Source of the DNA: Sphingomonas sp.
Lineage (GTDB): Bacteria > Pseudomonadota > Alphaproteobacteria > Sphingomonadales > Sphingomonadaceae
Assembly: GCA_021732445.1 (NCBI GenBank)
Contig: JAKFUZ010000009.1
Location: 62,001 to 126,000, forward strand
DNA length: 64,000 nt
Reading direction: 5' to 3'
Made by a program: the position numbers and the translations under genes. Below, piece by piece: positions 13,210-22,078 of the stretch (position 1 is its first letter; every line of letters starts with the position of its first letter). A model generated the notes under the pieces. The model had not been told where the DNA came from. It saw only the letters and a list, made by a program, of their open reading frames with translations, and made no database searches.

Positions 13210-13307
13210 GATATCCTGAACTGTCCGGGGTGGATGCTGGCAAATGCTGCCCTATAAGGCGAGGGGCGCTATCACCATCGCCCCGCAGGTGCAACCGGGA
13301 GAGACAA

Positions 13308-13619
13308 ATGACGATCATTGTTATGGGCCATATCCACACCGGCCCCGGCGAGGCTGCGCGTCTGACGGAGGCGCTGTCGGCGATGATGGCGGCCGCCAAT
13401 GCGGAGGAAGGCTGCGAACATTACAGCTTTGCCGCGCATATCGACGATCCCGATCTCATCATCATTTCCGAACGCTGGACCTCGGCCGAAGCGCTTGCTG
13501 CCCATGGCGCCACCGCACACATGAAGGCGTTCAACAAGGCGCTTGGCGGCGCGGTGCTGAAGCAGGTTCTGGTCAAGGCGTGGGACGGCGCGTTCGTCCG
13601 TACGCTGGTGGGCGGGTGA
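13308..13619 (+). CDS. Antibiotic biosynthesis monooxygenase (ABM) domain protein
   Basis: A 103-residue dimeric ferredoxin-like-fold protein. The start at 13308 is chosen because GGGAGA sits just upstream; the open frame begins earlier at 13230 without a ribosome site. ABM features are MGHIHTGPGEAARLTEAL, NAEEGCEHYSFAAHIDDPD, IISERWTSAEALAAH and the terminal dimer helix region. Family members include quinol monooxygenases and many stress or catabolic proteins of unknown substrate. It is the last protein-coding core gene before tRNA-Pro and the accessory region. Confidence 0.85.
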   Translation: MTIIVMGHIHTGPGEAARLTEALSAMMAAANAEEGCEHYSFAAHIDDPDLIIISERWTSAEALAAHGATAHMKAFNKALGGAVLKQVLVKAWDGAFVRTLVGG

Positions 13620-13778
13620 GCCGCTGATACGGCGGCCCGAGTCTGGCAGCCGACGAGGTCCTACGGCGCCTGCCCTTCCGGGTGAGAGCTTGGTGCTTAC
13701 CTCGGTGCCACGGCGCCTGCTCCGTCGCCTTGGCCCTTGCATCGCCGCGCCGCGCCGCCTAGAGCGCAGCCCTTCGGT

Positions 13779-13855
13779 CGGGGCGTAGCGCAGCCTGGTA
13801 GCGCATCACACTGGGGGTGTGGGGGTCGCAGGTTCGAATCCTGTCGCCCCGACCA
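13779..13855 (+). tRNA. tRNA-Pro(GGG)
   Basis: A full 77-nt cloverleaf with encoded CCA. The acceptor stem CGGGGCG pairs with the segment before ACCA. The D-arm is GCGCAGCCTGGTAGCGC. The anticodon stem is TCACA/TGTGG with loop CTGGGGG, so the anticodon is GGG (proline). The T-arm is CGCAGGTTCGAATCCTGTCG. The accessory region starts directly downstream, so the 3' end of this tRNA is a possible integration site. Confidence 0.95.
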
Positions 13856-13885
13856 ATTATTTCAATGACTTGGCACATGCGCGCG

Positions 13886-13934
13886 GACTGAAAATCAGGA
13901 TTAGCCTGGGTTTCAGTCGGGGGCCTTTTCCCCC
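13886..13934 (+). terminator. Tandem hairpins downstream of tRNA-Pro, probable terminator
   Basis: The first hairpin pairs GACTGAAA (13886-13893) with TTTCAGTC (13911-13918) and has an inner CAGG/CCTG stem. It is followed at once by GGGGG, CCTTTT, CCCCC (13919-13934). Its position 31 bases after the tRNA suggests a processing or termination structure. There is no long T-run, so an attachment or insertion remnant remains possible. Confidence 0.45.
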
Positions 13935-14166
13935 GCAACACCGGGGCTGGCTTGAACGTTGCTCTCAATATCGAACTGGGCTAGCTCGGATGAGCTGCGC
14001 ACTAAGATGCTCTACTTGATCGTTGACGCCTTGAGAGGCTGATTGCTCAGTAGGGGAGGAAGCCTCCTCCCCGGTCGCAGCCCGTTCGGGTCTCCTTCAC
14101 ACCCACCTCTGCTTCACACCCGCGTCTGCGGGGACACCCCGCAACGCCCCGAATGAGGAGCGGGGC

Positions 14167-14230
14167 TGGTGCCCCATAGGGGACAAAACTGGGCACTCGG
14201 ATCATTGGATAATTTCGGTCGGTCGCGGCT
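14167..14230 (+). repeat. 64-bp imperfect direct repeat, copy 1
   Basis: Matches 21874-21937 at 48 of 64 positions without gaps, including TGGTGCCCC at the start, GGACAAA, a 13-base block ATTGGATAATTTC and a final GCGGCT. It contains an inner inverted pair GTGCCC/GGGCAC. The two copies frame the efflux and two-component genes. Origin unknown: transposon end, operator or duplicated gene tail. Confidence 0.75.
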
Positions 14231-14391
14231 AGGGACTGTCGAACAAAGTCTGGCCCGTGCTTGTATCCCTGCAGTTTTGTCGACGCCGCGTCTGTGCCTT
14301 CCGGCCCGACGCGACGTTGTCCAAGTTCAACATTGGGATATGGTATAGCCGCGCCAAGCTGGCCCCAATCGCTGGCGGCTAGGCAGCGATC

Positions 14392-15381
14392 ATGACTGCG
14401 TCGCGATCAATCCTGATCTTGGTTCTCGCGTGCCTGATGGCCGCCTGTAGCAGCAAGCCGACAACCTCGGCTGCGGCACCGGCCAAGGCTGAAGCCGTCG
14501 CGCATGAGAGCGATTTGCTGCGGCTGACCTTGACGCGCGAAGCGCAGGCACGGCTCGGCATTGCTACGATACGGGTCGGCGCGGGAAGCGCCAGAGTTAC
14601 GCGCGCGACCAGCGGCGAAGTCGTCGTGCCCGCAGGCGTTGGGGGCGTGCCGACCAATTCGGTGAGCAACCTTCAGCAGCTCGGTATTCAGCAAGTGGCC
14701 GCGGATGGCGAGGTTGCGCGGACGCGGGCCCAGCTTGGCTTGGCCCGGATCGCGCTTGATCGTGCCGCCGCCTTGGTGCGCGAGGAAGCGGGCAGTGTTC
14801 GCGCGCGCGATGAAGCCGCAGCCGCGCTTGCAGCCGCCAAGGCCGCTGCCGATGCGGCAAGCGCTCAACGACGTCTGCTGGGGCCAGCCATTCGGTCGCT
14901 GGCCAATCAATCCGCCTTGTGGGTCCGCGTGCCGGTGTTCGGCAGTGATGTTGGCGCAGTCGAGCGCGGGCGCGCGGCGATGATCCAGGCGCTCGGCACC
15001 CTCGGCGCGGCCCGCGCTGCTCGTCCGGTTCAGGCGCCCCCCTCTGCCAATGCCGTGGCCGGCACGGTCGATCTCTATTTCGCGCTCGACAATCGCGACC
15101 GCGCTTATCGCGTTGGCCAGCGCGTCGGCGTCACGCTGCCGATTGCGGGCGGCACGACCGATGGCCTGTCGGTGCCGACCTCGGCGATCGTGCGCGATAT
15201 CTATGGCGGAGAATGGGTCTATGCGAGGACCGCGCCCGACGTCTTCATCCGCCAGCGGATCGAAGTTGCCTCCACGCAAGGTGATCGCGCAATCCTCGCG
15301 CGCGGCCTCACACCCGGCACGGAAGTCGTCACGGCGGGAGCGGCGGAGTTGTTCGGCACCGAGTTCGGCGTGGCGCACTGA
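14392..15381 (+). CDS. RND efflux periplasmic adaptor (membrane fusion) lipoprotein
   Basis: A 329-residue adaptor linking the RND pump to the outer-membrane channel. A lipoprotein signal ([11 protein letters not shown], Cys19) precedes a sandwich-hybrid region, an alanine-rich helical hairpin (about residues 100-160) and a C-terminal beta-barrel/MP domain ([54 protein letters not shown]). It is short for a family of usually 380-500 residues. The first half of the lipoyl domain, normally with an APVAG-type strand, appears to be missing around residues 80-95, so an internal deletion is possible. The stop overlaps the start of the pump gene by one base. Confidence 0.85.
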   Translation: MTASRSILILVLACLMAACSSKPTTSAAAPAKAEAVAHESDLLRLTLTREAQARLGIATIRVGAGSARVTRATSGEVVVPAGVGGVPTNSVSNLQQLGIQQVAADGEVARTRAQLGLARIALDRAAALVREEAGSVRARDEAAAALAAAKAAADAASAQRRLLGPAIRSLANQSALWVRVPVFGSDVGAVERGRAAMIQALGTLGAARAARPVQAPPSANAVAGTVDLYFALDNRDRAYRVGQRVGVTLPIAGGTTDGLSVPTSAIVRDIYGGEWVYARTAPDVFIRQRIEVASTQGDRAILARGLTPGTEVVTAGAAELFGTEFGVAH

Positions 15382-18300
15382 TGCTGGCGTGGCTTGTTCG
15401 TGCCGCGCTTACCCAGCGCGTGCTGGTGATTGCCTGCGCGGTGTTGCTGGTGGTGCTGGGGGTGCGCGCCTCGACCGACGTGCCGCTGGATGTCTTCCCT
15501 GAGTTCGCGCCGCCGAAGGTCGAGATCCAGACCGAAGCGCCGGGCCTGTCGACCGAGGAGGTCGAAAGCCTGATTACGGTGCCGATCGAAACCGCCGTCA
15601 ATGGTGTGCCCGATCTGGCGACGCTGCGGTCCAAATCGGTGCTCGGCCTGTCTTCGGTCACGATCCTGTTCGATCGCGGCACCGATGTGATCCGCGCGCG
15701 CCAGCTGGTGCAGGAACGGGTGACGCAAGTGCAGAGCCGCTTGCCGAGCGCCGCGCGACCGCCGGTGATGCTGCCGCCGCTATCCTCGACCAGCCGGGCG
15801 ATGAAGATCGGCGTGTCGTCCAGGAAGCTCGACCAGATGCAATTGTCCGAGCTGGTGCGCTGGACGATCCGGCCCCGGCTGATGGCGGTGCCGGGCGTCG
15901 CCAACGTCGCCGTCTGGGGCTATCGCGACCGGCAGTTGCAGGTGCTCGCCGACCCCGACCGGCTAAATGCCTCTGGGGTGACACTCAACGAGTTGCGGCT
16001 TGCGACGGGTGACGCGGTGCTTGTCGGTGGCGGCGGCTTTGTCGATACGCCCAACCAGCGCCTAGCTGTGCAGCAGGCTGGTGCCATCCAGGCTGCCGAC
16101 GATCTCGCGCGCACCGTCATCAAGATCGCCGGCGATGCGCCGGTGCGGATCGGCGATGTCGCGCGGGTGGTCGAAGGCTTTGCGGCACCGATCGGCAATG
16201 CGATCATTGATGACGGCCCCGGCCTGATGCTGATCGTCGAGAAGCAGCCGACCGGCAACACGCTTCAACTGACCCGCGATGTCGAGGCGGCAGTTGCCGA
16301 GTTGCGGCCCGGTTTGAAGGACGTGAAGGTCGATACGACGATCTTCCGCCCGGCTACGTTCATCGAACGGTCGATCGACAATCTGTCGCGCGCGCTGATG
16401 ATCGGCTGTCTGCTGGTGGCGATCGTGCTGTTCGTGTTCACGCGCGACTGGCGGCAAGCGGTGATCAGCCTGGTCGCGATCCCGCTGTCCTTGCTCGGCG
16501 CGGGGCTGGTGTTGCTGTGGAGCGGGGCGACGATCAACACGATGGTGATCGCCGGGCTGGTGATCGCGCTCGGCGAAGTGGTCGATGACGCCATCATCGA
16601 TGTCGAGAATATCGCCCGGCGTCTCCGCCTCAACCGCGAGGCGGGCAATCCGCGCTCTTCGTTCGACGTCGTGCTGGCGGCCTCGCTCGAGGTGCGGACG
16701 GCGGTGGTGTTCGCGTCGCTGATCGTGATGCTGGTGTTCCTGCCGATCTTCTTCCTCGGCGGCGTCGCGGGCACCTTCTTCCAGCCGCTGGCGATTGCCT
16801 ATGTGCTGGCGATCGCGGCCTCGCTTCTGGTGGCGCTGGTGGTGACGCCCGCGCTCTGCCTGTTCCTGCTGCCCAATGCGCCGGTCAAGGCGGAGGGTGA
16901 CACGCGCTTGGTCGGCTGGTTGAAGCAGCGTTACGCCAATACACTGCCGCGCCTGATCGCCCGGCCTAGCCTTGCGATGGCGATCGTCGCGGGCGGGCTG
17001 CTGCTCTCCGGCATCGGCTATGCAGGCTTCAAGGATCAGTTCCTGCCCGACTTCCGCGAGACTGATTTCCTGATGCACTTCGTCGAAAAGCCCGGCACTT
17101 CGATCGAAGCGATGGACCGCATCAGCATCCGCGCCTCGAAGGAATTGCGGGCGATTCCGGGGGTGCGCAATTTCGGCGCGCATATCGGCCGCGCCGAGGC
17201 CGCCGACGAGGTGGTCGGGCCGAACTTTACCGAATTCTGGATCAGCCTGGACGAGAAGGCCGATTACGATACCAGCGTCGCGAAGATCAAGGCGGCGATC
17301 GACGGCTATCCCGGCCTCTACCGCGACGTGCTGACCTATTTGCGCGAACGCATCAAGGAAGTGCTGTCGGGTGCGGGCGCGACGATCGTGGTGCGCATCT
17401 TCGGACCCGATCAGGAGGAGCTGCGCGCGGCTGCCGAGCGCGTGCGCGCGCGTGTCGCGAGCATTGCGGGCGTGGCCGATCTCAAGGTTGAGCAGCAGGT
17501 GTTGGTCCCGCAAATCCAGATCCGTCCGCGCCCCGCCGATCTCGTCACCTTCGGGCTGACACCGGGCGAGGTGCGGCGGCAGGCGCAGACGCTGGTGGCG
17601 GGGCAGAAGCTCGGCGAGATATATCGCGACCAGAAGGCGTTCGATGTCGCCTTGTGGGGCGAGCCATCTGTGCGCGGTGACCAGCACGCGCTTGCCGACA
17701 TGATGATCCAGACGCCCACAGGGTCCCCGGTGCGACTGCGCGACGTCGCCGACGTGCTGGTCGTGCCCGCGCCCAACGAGATCAAGCGCGAGAACAGCCA
17801 GCGCCGGATCGATGTGACTCTCAATGTGAAGGGCGCCGATCTCGGATCAGTCGCGCGCGCGGTCGATGCAGCGGTGGCTCAAGTGCCGTTTGCGACCGGA
17901 TACCATCCGCAAGTGCTGGGCGAATATGCCGCGCTCCAGGAATCGCGGCAGCGGTTGTGGACGATTGGGCTGGCCTGCTTGGTCGGCATATTGCTGCTCG
18001 TTTGGCTCGAGTTCCGCTCGACGCGGATCACCGCGCTGGTCGGCGTCAGCCTGCCGTTCGCGCTGGTCGGCGGCGTCGTCGGCGTGGCGCTGACCGGGGG
18101 CGTGTTGTCGCTCGGGTCGTTGGTCGGCTTCGTCACGGTGATCGGAATCGCGGCGCGCAACGGCATCATGCTGTTATCGCATTACGACCACCTCCGCCGG
18201 TTCGAGGGCGAGGCATTCGGTCCGCAGCTCATTATCCGGGGTGCGGCCGAGCGGCTGGTGCCGATCCTGATGACGGCGCTTTGCGCAGGGCTGGCGCTGC

Positions 18301-18482
18301 TGCCGCTGGTCGTGGCGGGCAATGCTCCAGGACATGAGATTGAGCATCCGATGGCGATCGTCATCCTGGGCGGGTTGGTGTCGTCGACGGCTCTGAACCT
18401 GTTCCTGATGCCCGCGCTTTACGCGCGCTTCGGCAAGAAGCGACCTGTGCCGACCGCAGAACCGTTGGCGGTGACCGCATGA
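15381..18482 (+). CDS. RND efflux permease, CzcA/CusA-like (heavy-metal type)
   Basis: A 1033-residue inner-membrane proton antiporter. The N-terminal helix is followed by [19 protein letters not shown] and [16 protein letters not shown], typical of the CzcA/CusA (HME) branch. Helix 4 carries [18 protein letters not shown] with acidic residues near 399-410 that relay protons. Two large periplasmic loops and twelve membrane segments can be traced, ending [19 protein letters not shown]. The substrate is not evident; metal ions are suggested by the branch, but the acidic pattern differs from classical CzcA, and organic substrates cannot be excluded. It is flanked by adaptor and channel genes with overlaps of 1 and 4 bases. 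Confidence 0.9.
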   Translation: MLAWLVRAALTQRVLVIACAVLLVVLGVRASTDVPLDVFPEFAPPKVEIQTEAPGLSTEEVESLITVPIETAVNGVPDLATLRSKSVLGLSSVTILFDRGTDVIRARQLVQERVTQVQSRLPSAARPPVMLPPLSSTSRAMKIGVSSRKLDQMQLSELVRWTIRPRLMAVPGVANVAVWGYRDRQLQVLADPDRLNASGVTLNELRLATGDAVLVGGGGFVDTPNQRLAVQQAGAIQAADDLARTVIKIAGDAPVRIGDVARVVEGFAAPIGNAIIDDGPGLMLIVEKQPTGNTLQLTRDVEAAVAELRPGLKDVKVDTTIFRPATFIERSIDNLSRALMIGCLLVAIVLFVFTRDWRQAVISLVAIPLSLLGAGLVLLWSGATINTMVIAGLVIALGEVVDDAIIDVENIARRLRLNREAGNPRSSFDVVLAASLEVRTAVVFASLIVMLVFLPIFFLGGVAGTFFQPLAIAYVLAIAASLLVALVVTPALCLFLLPNAPVKAEGDTRLVGWLKQRYANTLPRLIARPSLAMAIVAGGLLLSGIGYAGFKDQFLPDFRETDFLMHFVEKPGTSIEAMDRISIRASKELRAIPGVRNFGAHIGRAEAADEVVGPNFTEFWISLDEKADYDTSVAKIKAAIDGYPGLYRDVLTYLRERIKEVLSGAGATIVVRIFGPDQEELRAAAERVRARVASIAGVADLKVEQQVLVPQIQIRPRPADLVTFGLTPGEVRRQAQTLVAGQKLGEIYRDQKAFDVALWGEPSVRGDQHALADMMIQTPTGSPVRLRDVADVLVVPAPNEIKRENSQRRIDVTLNVKGADLGSVARAVDAAVAQVPFATGYHPQVLGEYAALQESRQRLWTIGLACLVGILLLVWLEFRSTRITALVGVSLPFALVGGVVGVALTGGVLSLGSLVGFVTVIGIAARNGIMLLSHYDHLRRFEGEAFGPQLIIRGAAERLVPILMTALCAGLALLPLVVAGNAPGHEIEHPMAIVILGGLVSSTALNLFLMPALYARFGKKRPVPTAEPLAVTA

Positions 18483-19855
18483 AGCGCGTCGCTCCCCTGC
18501 TGGCGCTGCTCGCATCCGGCTGCATGACCGCGCCGTCTCCGCCGCCCACGATCGCGCCGCCAACTGCGACCGGCCCTTTTGCCGCGCTGCCGAGCGCCTC
18601 GATTGAGCCGGTGCCCGATGGCTGGTGGCGGCTATATGACGACCCGGCGCTCGACCGGCTGGTGATGGCGAGCCTTGCCGCCAACGCGGACTTGCGCGTT
18701 GCCTATGCCAATCTCGACGGCGCGCGGGCGGCGGTGCGGCAGGCGCGGGCGGCGCGATTGCCGCAGACGACGGTGGAAAGCGGGCTGACCGTCGACAATA
18801 GCGCGGGCCAGCCGAGCGCATCCTCCAACGTGCCGACCACTGACTATGACCTGGCACTGACCGCGAGTTGGGATGCCGATCTGTTCGGGCGGCTGCGATC
18901 GGCGGTGCTTGCCGCGCGCGCCGATGCAGCCGCGCAGGAAGCCGCATTGGACGGCGTGCGCGTCGCCGTAGTGGCGGACACGGTGCTCGCCTATGTCGAG
19001 CTATGCGGCGCGACGCAGGCTCTGGGCGTGGTGGCCGAGCAGGTGAAGGTTCAGCGGAACGCGGTTGCGGTTGTGCGGAATCAGCTAAACGCGGGCGAAG
19101 TCTCGCCACTCGAGCTCTCGCAGGCGGCGAGCCTGCTGGCCACGACGACCGCGCTCAAGGCACCGCTGGAAGCGGCACAGGCCAATGCCCGCTACCGCCT
19201 TGCGACGCTGGCGGGGCGGCCACCGGCGGAGGCGCGCGTCGATCCCGTCATCTGTGCGGCGCTACCCAAGTTGCGCACCGCGGCGCCTGTCGGCGATGGT
19301 GCTGCCCTGTTGCTCCGTCGCCCGGATATTCGCGAGGCCGAGCGCCGCCTTGCCGCCGCCGCCGCACGCATTGGCGTGGCGCGCGCCGACCTGTATCCGC
19401 GCGTCAATCTCGGCGGCGCGATCGGGTTGCTGACGGGTCGGCTAGTCGCGACGGGATCACCTCTGGTCAGCTGGGCCTTCCCCAACCAAGCACCCGCGCG
19501 CGCTCGATTGGCGCAGGCGCGGGCGGGCGAACGGGCAGCTTTGGCGAGTTGGGACGTCGCCGTGCTGCGCGCGCTGCGCGAGGTCGAGAGCGCGCTCGCT
19601 GCGTATGATGCCGAACAGCGTCGCAACCGCACGCTGACCGACGCCAACAGAGAAGCCCGACTGACCGCGCGCCGTGCCGCCGCTCGGGTGCGCCTAGGCG
19701 ATGCCGCGCCGTTGCTGCGCCTCGACGCGGATCGCACGGCGGCGCAGGCGTCGCTCGCCGTCGCCCAGTCCGATCTTGCCATCGCACAGGCGCAAGTCGC
19801 GCTGTTCCGTGCGCTCGGCGGAGGCTGGCGCACTGCTGCGTCGCCGCTAGAATGA
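18479..19855 (+). CDS. Outer-membrane efflux channel lipoprotein, TolC/NodT family
   Basis: A 458-residue outer-membrane factor. A lipoprotein signal (LLALLASGC, Cys15) is followed by the NodT-type start [15 protein letters not shown] and two TolC repeats of long helices and strands ([54 protein letters not shown]). It forms the exit duct for the preceding pump. The start overlaps the pump stop by four bases, and the response-regulator gene follows after four bases. All three efflux parts and the regulators therefore form one transcription unit. Confidence 0.93.
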   Translation: MKRVAPLLALLASGCMTAPSPPPTIAPPTATGPFAALPSASIEPVPDGWWRLYDDPALDRLVMASLAANADLRVAYANLDGARAAVRQARAARLPQTTVESGLTVDNSAGQPSASSNVPTTDYDLALTASWDADLFGRLRSAVLAARADAAAQEAALDGVRVAVVADTVLAYVELCGATQALGVVAEQVKVQRNAVAVVRNQLNAGEVSPLELSQAASLLATTTALKAPLEAAQANARYRLATLAGRPPAEARVDPVICAALPKLRTAAPVGDGAALLLRRPDIREAERRLAAAAARIGVARADLYPRVNLGGAIGLLTGRLVATGSPLVSWAFPNQAPARARLAQARAGERAALASWDVAVLRALREVESALAAYDAEQRRNRTLTDANREARLTARRAAARVRLGDAAPLLRLDADRTAAQASLAVAQSDLAIAQAQVALFRALGGGWRTAASPLE

Positions 19856-19859
19856 CGCG

Positions 19860-20534
19860 ATGCGCATCTTGATCGTCGAAGACGACGCCGACACCAACCG
19901 CTTCGTCGCCCGCGGCCTTTCCGAACTGGGGCACCAGATCGTCGCCAGCGCCGATGGCCGCGACGGGCTGTTCCAGGCGACTGAGGGCGGGTTCGATGCG
20001 CTGGTGGTCGATCGGATGCTCCCCGGCCTCGACGGCCTATCCCTCGTCAAGGCGCTGCGCGCTACCGGCGACACCACGCCCGTGCTGATGCTCACGGCGA
20101 TCGATGGCATCGCCGACCGGGTCGAGGGATTAGAGGGCGGCGCTGATGACTATCTGGTCAAGCCCTTTGCGTTTAGCGAACTCGCCGCGCGGGTCATGGC
20201 GCTGGGTCGTCGCCCGGTGACGTCAGTGCAGCCGGCACGCCTTGAGGTCGGCGATATCGTCCTCGACCTGGATCGTCGCACAGCGACACGCGCGGGTCGG
20301 CGCGTCGCGCTTCAGCCACGCGAATTCGTGCTGCTCGCCGAACTGATGCGCAATCCTGGCCGGGTGATGACGCGCACCATGCTGCTGGAGCGCGTCTGGG
20401 ATTTCGATTTCGATCCGAAGACCAATATCGTCGAAACGCATTTGAGCCGGTTGCGGTCAAAGCTCAACGCCGGGTTCGATACCGATCCGATCGAGACGGT
20501 GCGCGGTGCTGGCTATATGATCCGGGGCGAGTGA
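19860..20534 (+). CDS. OmpR/PhoB-family response regulator
   Basis: A 224-residue two-domain regulator. The receiver domain has the acidic pair VEDDADTN, phospho-acceptor aspartate near residue 51 (VVDRMLPGLDGLS), threonine in LMLTAIDG and lysine in DDYLVKPFAF. The C-terminal winged helix includes VALQPREFVLLAELMRNPG and NIVETHLSRLRSKL. It lies four bases after the channel gene and overlaps the sensor start by one base. By position it should control the efflux operon, as CusR/CzcR-type regulators do. Confidence 0.95.
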   Translation: MRILIVEDDADTNRFVARGLSELGHQIVASADGRDGLFQATEGGFDALVVDRMLPGLDGLSLVKALRATGDTTPVLMLTAIDGIADRVEGLEGGADDYLVKPFAFSELAARVMALGRRPVTSVQPARLEVGDIVLDLDRRTATRAGRRVALQPREFVLLAELMRNPGRVMTRTMLLERVWDFDFDPKTNIVETHLSRLRSKLNAGFDTDPIETVRGAGYMIRGE

Positions 20535-21871
20535 TGAAGCGCTGGTGGCGCGGCACATTTGGGCTCGTTGCAATAGTTGCCTTTGGTTTTGCCCTGGCGA
20601 CCTTGGCGATCGGCGTGGTCGCGTTCGAGACGACGCATGAAGCGCTCGAACAGCAGCTCGACCACCGCATCGCCGCCGAGACGCAGGCATTGATCGACGA
20701 GGGCGATGACGGGCCGACCGGCATCGCTGCGGCGATCCGTCGCCGCGAGGCCGCGCGCAGCACAGCGAGCCTTGCCTATGTGCTGGTCGATGCCGCCGGT
20801 CGCCGGGTCGCTGGGCGGCTCGACGCGCCCGTGCCGACCAAGCCGGGCTACGTCGAACTGCTGCCCTACACCGAGGCTGGCGAGCGCCGTATTGCACAGT
20901 CGCTGACCACGATCTTGCCAAGTGGGCACCGACTGCTCGTTGCCGCCGACCGCGCGGTGATCGATGAGATAGATGTCACGTTGCTGCGGCTGTTCGCCGG
21001 TGCGTTCGGGGCGATGCTGCTGCTGGGAATCGCTGCCGCCTGGATCGTCGGCGCGGTCACGCGCGCGCGGCTGGCCCGGATCGACCGGACCGCCTTGGCG
21101 ATCATCGATGGCGACCTCGCACGGCGGGTGCCGGTCACCGGCAGCGGCGATGAGTTCGACGGGGTGGCCGCCACGCTTAACCGCATGCTCGACCGGATCG
21201 GCGGGCTGATGGACAACCTGCGGCAGGTATCGAGCGACGTCGCCCATGACCTTCGCACGCCGCTCACGCGCCTGCATAACCGCCTCGACGAAGCGCTGGC
21301 GAGCGACGACCGTGCTATTCAACTTGTGGCTATCGAGGCAGCGGCAGCCGAAGCACGCGACTTGCTGGAGATCTTCGCCGCGCTGCTGCGGATCGCCGAG
21401 GTCGAGGGCATGAGCGCCCGCGCCCATTTCACCGACGTGTCGCTGAGCGCGCTCGTAACCGACCTGATCGAAGTCTATCGACCGGCCATGGAAGCCAGCG
21501 GGCATCGATTGGAATCCGCCATTGCCCCGGGCATCGTCGTCCAAGGCGACCGCCGATTGCTCCAGCGGCTGCTCAGCAATTTGCTCGACAACGCGATTGC
21601 GCACACACCCGTCGGCACCAAAGTGACGGTCGCGCTCGAACGGACCGGCGCCAGCGTGCGGTTAAGGGTCGCCGATGACGGTCCCGGCGTGTCACCCGAA
21701 GCCGCAGCGATCTTATTTCAGCGTTTCACGAGGGCAGACAGCAGCCGCTCTACAACCGGACACGGGCTGGGGCTGACAATGGTGTCTGCAATTGCAGCGG
21801 CCCATGATGGAACTGCAAGCGTAACGACCGACACCGAATTCGCTATCATGGTCGATATTCGTGCGACATGA
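20534..21871 (+). CDS. Sensor histidine kinase of the efflux operon
   Basis: A 445-residue membrane kinase. Membrane segments lie near residues 12-32 and 155-178 around a periplasmic sensor loop. They are followed by HAMP, the phospho-acceptor box VAHDLRTPLTRL (His near 238) and the ATPase domain with N box LLSNLLDNAIAHTP, G1 ADDGPGVSP, F box LFQRFTRAD and G2 GHGLGLTMVSAI. ATG at 20534 overlaps the regulator's stop. The signal sensed is unknown; envelope metal is the obvious guess. The gene ends only two bases before the second 64-bp direct repeat. Confidence 0.95.
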   Translation: MKRWWRGTFGLVAIVAFGFALATLAIGVVAFETTHEALEQQLDHRIAAETQALIDEGDDGPTGIAAAIRRREAARSTASLAYVLVDAAGRRVAGRLDAPVPTKPGYVELLPYTEAGERRIAQSLTTILPSGHRLLVAADRAVIDEIDVTLLRLFAGAFGAMLLLGIAAAWIVGAVTRARLARIDRTALAIIDGDLARRVPVTGSGDEFDGVAATLNRMLDRIGGLMDNLRQVSSDVAHDLRTPLTRLHNRLDEALASDDRAIQLVAIEAAAAEARDLLEIFAALLRIAEVEGMSARAHFTDVSLSALVTDLIEVYRPAMEASGHRLESAIAPGIVVQGDRRLLQRLLSNLLDNAIAHTPVGTKVTVALERTGASVRLRVADDGPGVSPEAAAILFQRFTRADSSRSTTGHGLGLTMVSAIAAAHDGTASVTTDTEFAIMVDIRAT

Positions 21872-21873
21872 GG

Positions 21874-21937
21874 TGGTGCCCCGCAGAGGACAAAGATGGG
21901 CGCTCAGTTTATTGGATAATTTCCGGATCATGCGGCT
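21874..21937 (+). repeat. 64-bp imperfect direct repeat, copy 2
   Basis: The partner of 14167-14230, 75% identical and ungapped, starting two bases after the kinase stop codon. The inner inverted pair is GTGCCC/GGGCGC. It runs into the local repeat at 21930-22056. Base composition drops to lower GC here, marking a join between modules. Confidence 0.75.
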
Positions 21938-22056
21938 GAAATTGGGCCGACAACTGACGTCTCAGTATCGGATTTGCGTCCGACAATAGCGGGCCCAAGA
22001 TTCAGGCGACTGAGCGATAACCGATCATTTGAGAATTTTGGTTCGATGCGGCTGAA
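21930..22056 (+). repeat. Local direct repeat ATGCGGCTGAA
   Basis: The 11-base word occurs at 21930-21940 and 22046-22056. The preceding 20 bases are also alike (ATT-GA-AATTT pattern), so the second site looks like a decayed third copy of the 64-bp repeat tail. The gene-free gap here (21872-22078) separates the efflux module from the convergent defence operon. Confidence 0.5.
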
Positions 22057-22078
22057 GCACTCAATGCAAGCCCACAAG

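Larger units (their letters stand above)
13856..14391. other. Gene-free left edge of the accessory region
   Basis: These 536 bases hold no convincing gene. They contain the hairpins at 13886-13934, a perfect 8-bp hairpin at 14053-14072 (GGGGAGGA, loop AGCC, TCCTCCCC) that could terminate transcription from either side, and the first copy of the 64-bp direct repeat at 14167-14230. No integrase gene or long tRNA fragment is visible. The stretch 14240-14391 should carry the promoter of the efflux operon, but I see no clear -35/-10 pair and no strong ribosome site before 14392. Confidence 0.6.

Noticed and set aside
14006..14015. A 10-base match (GATGCTCTAC) to the D-arm part of tRNA-Thr, as a possible left attachment site.
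   Set aside because: It matches the wrong part of the tRNA, far from the 3' end where the recombinase gene overlaps, and 10 bases can occur by chance.
16062..17687. A 541-aa minus-strand frame inside the RND pump gene.
   Set aside because: Histidine/arginine-rich text without motifs, fully antisense to a clear RND permease.
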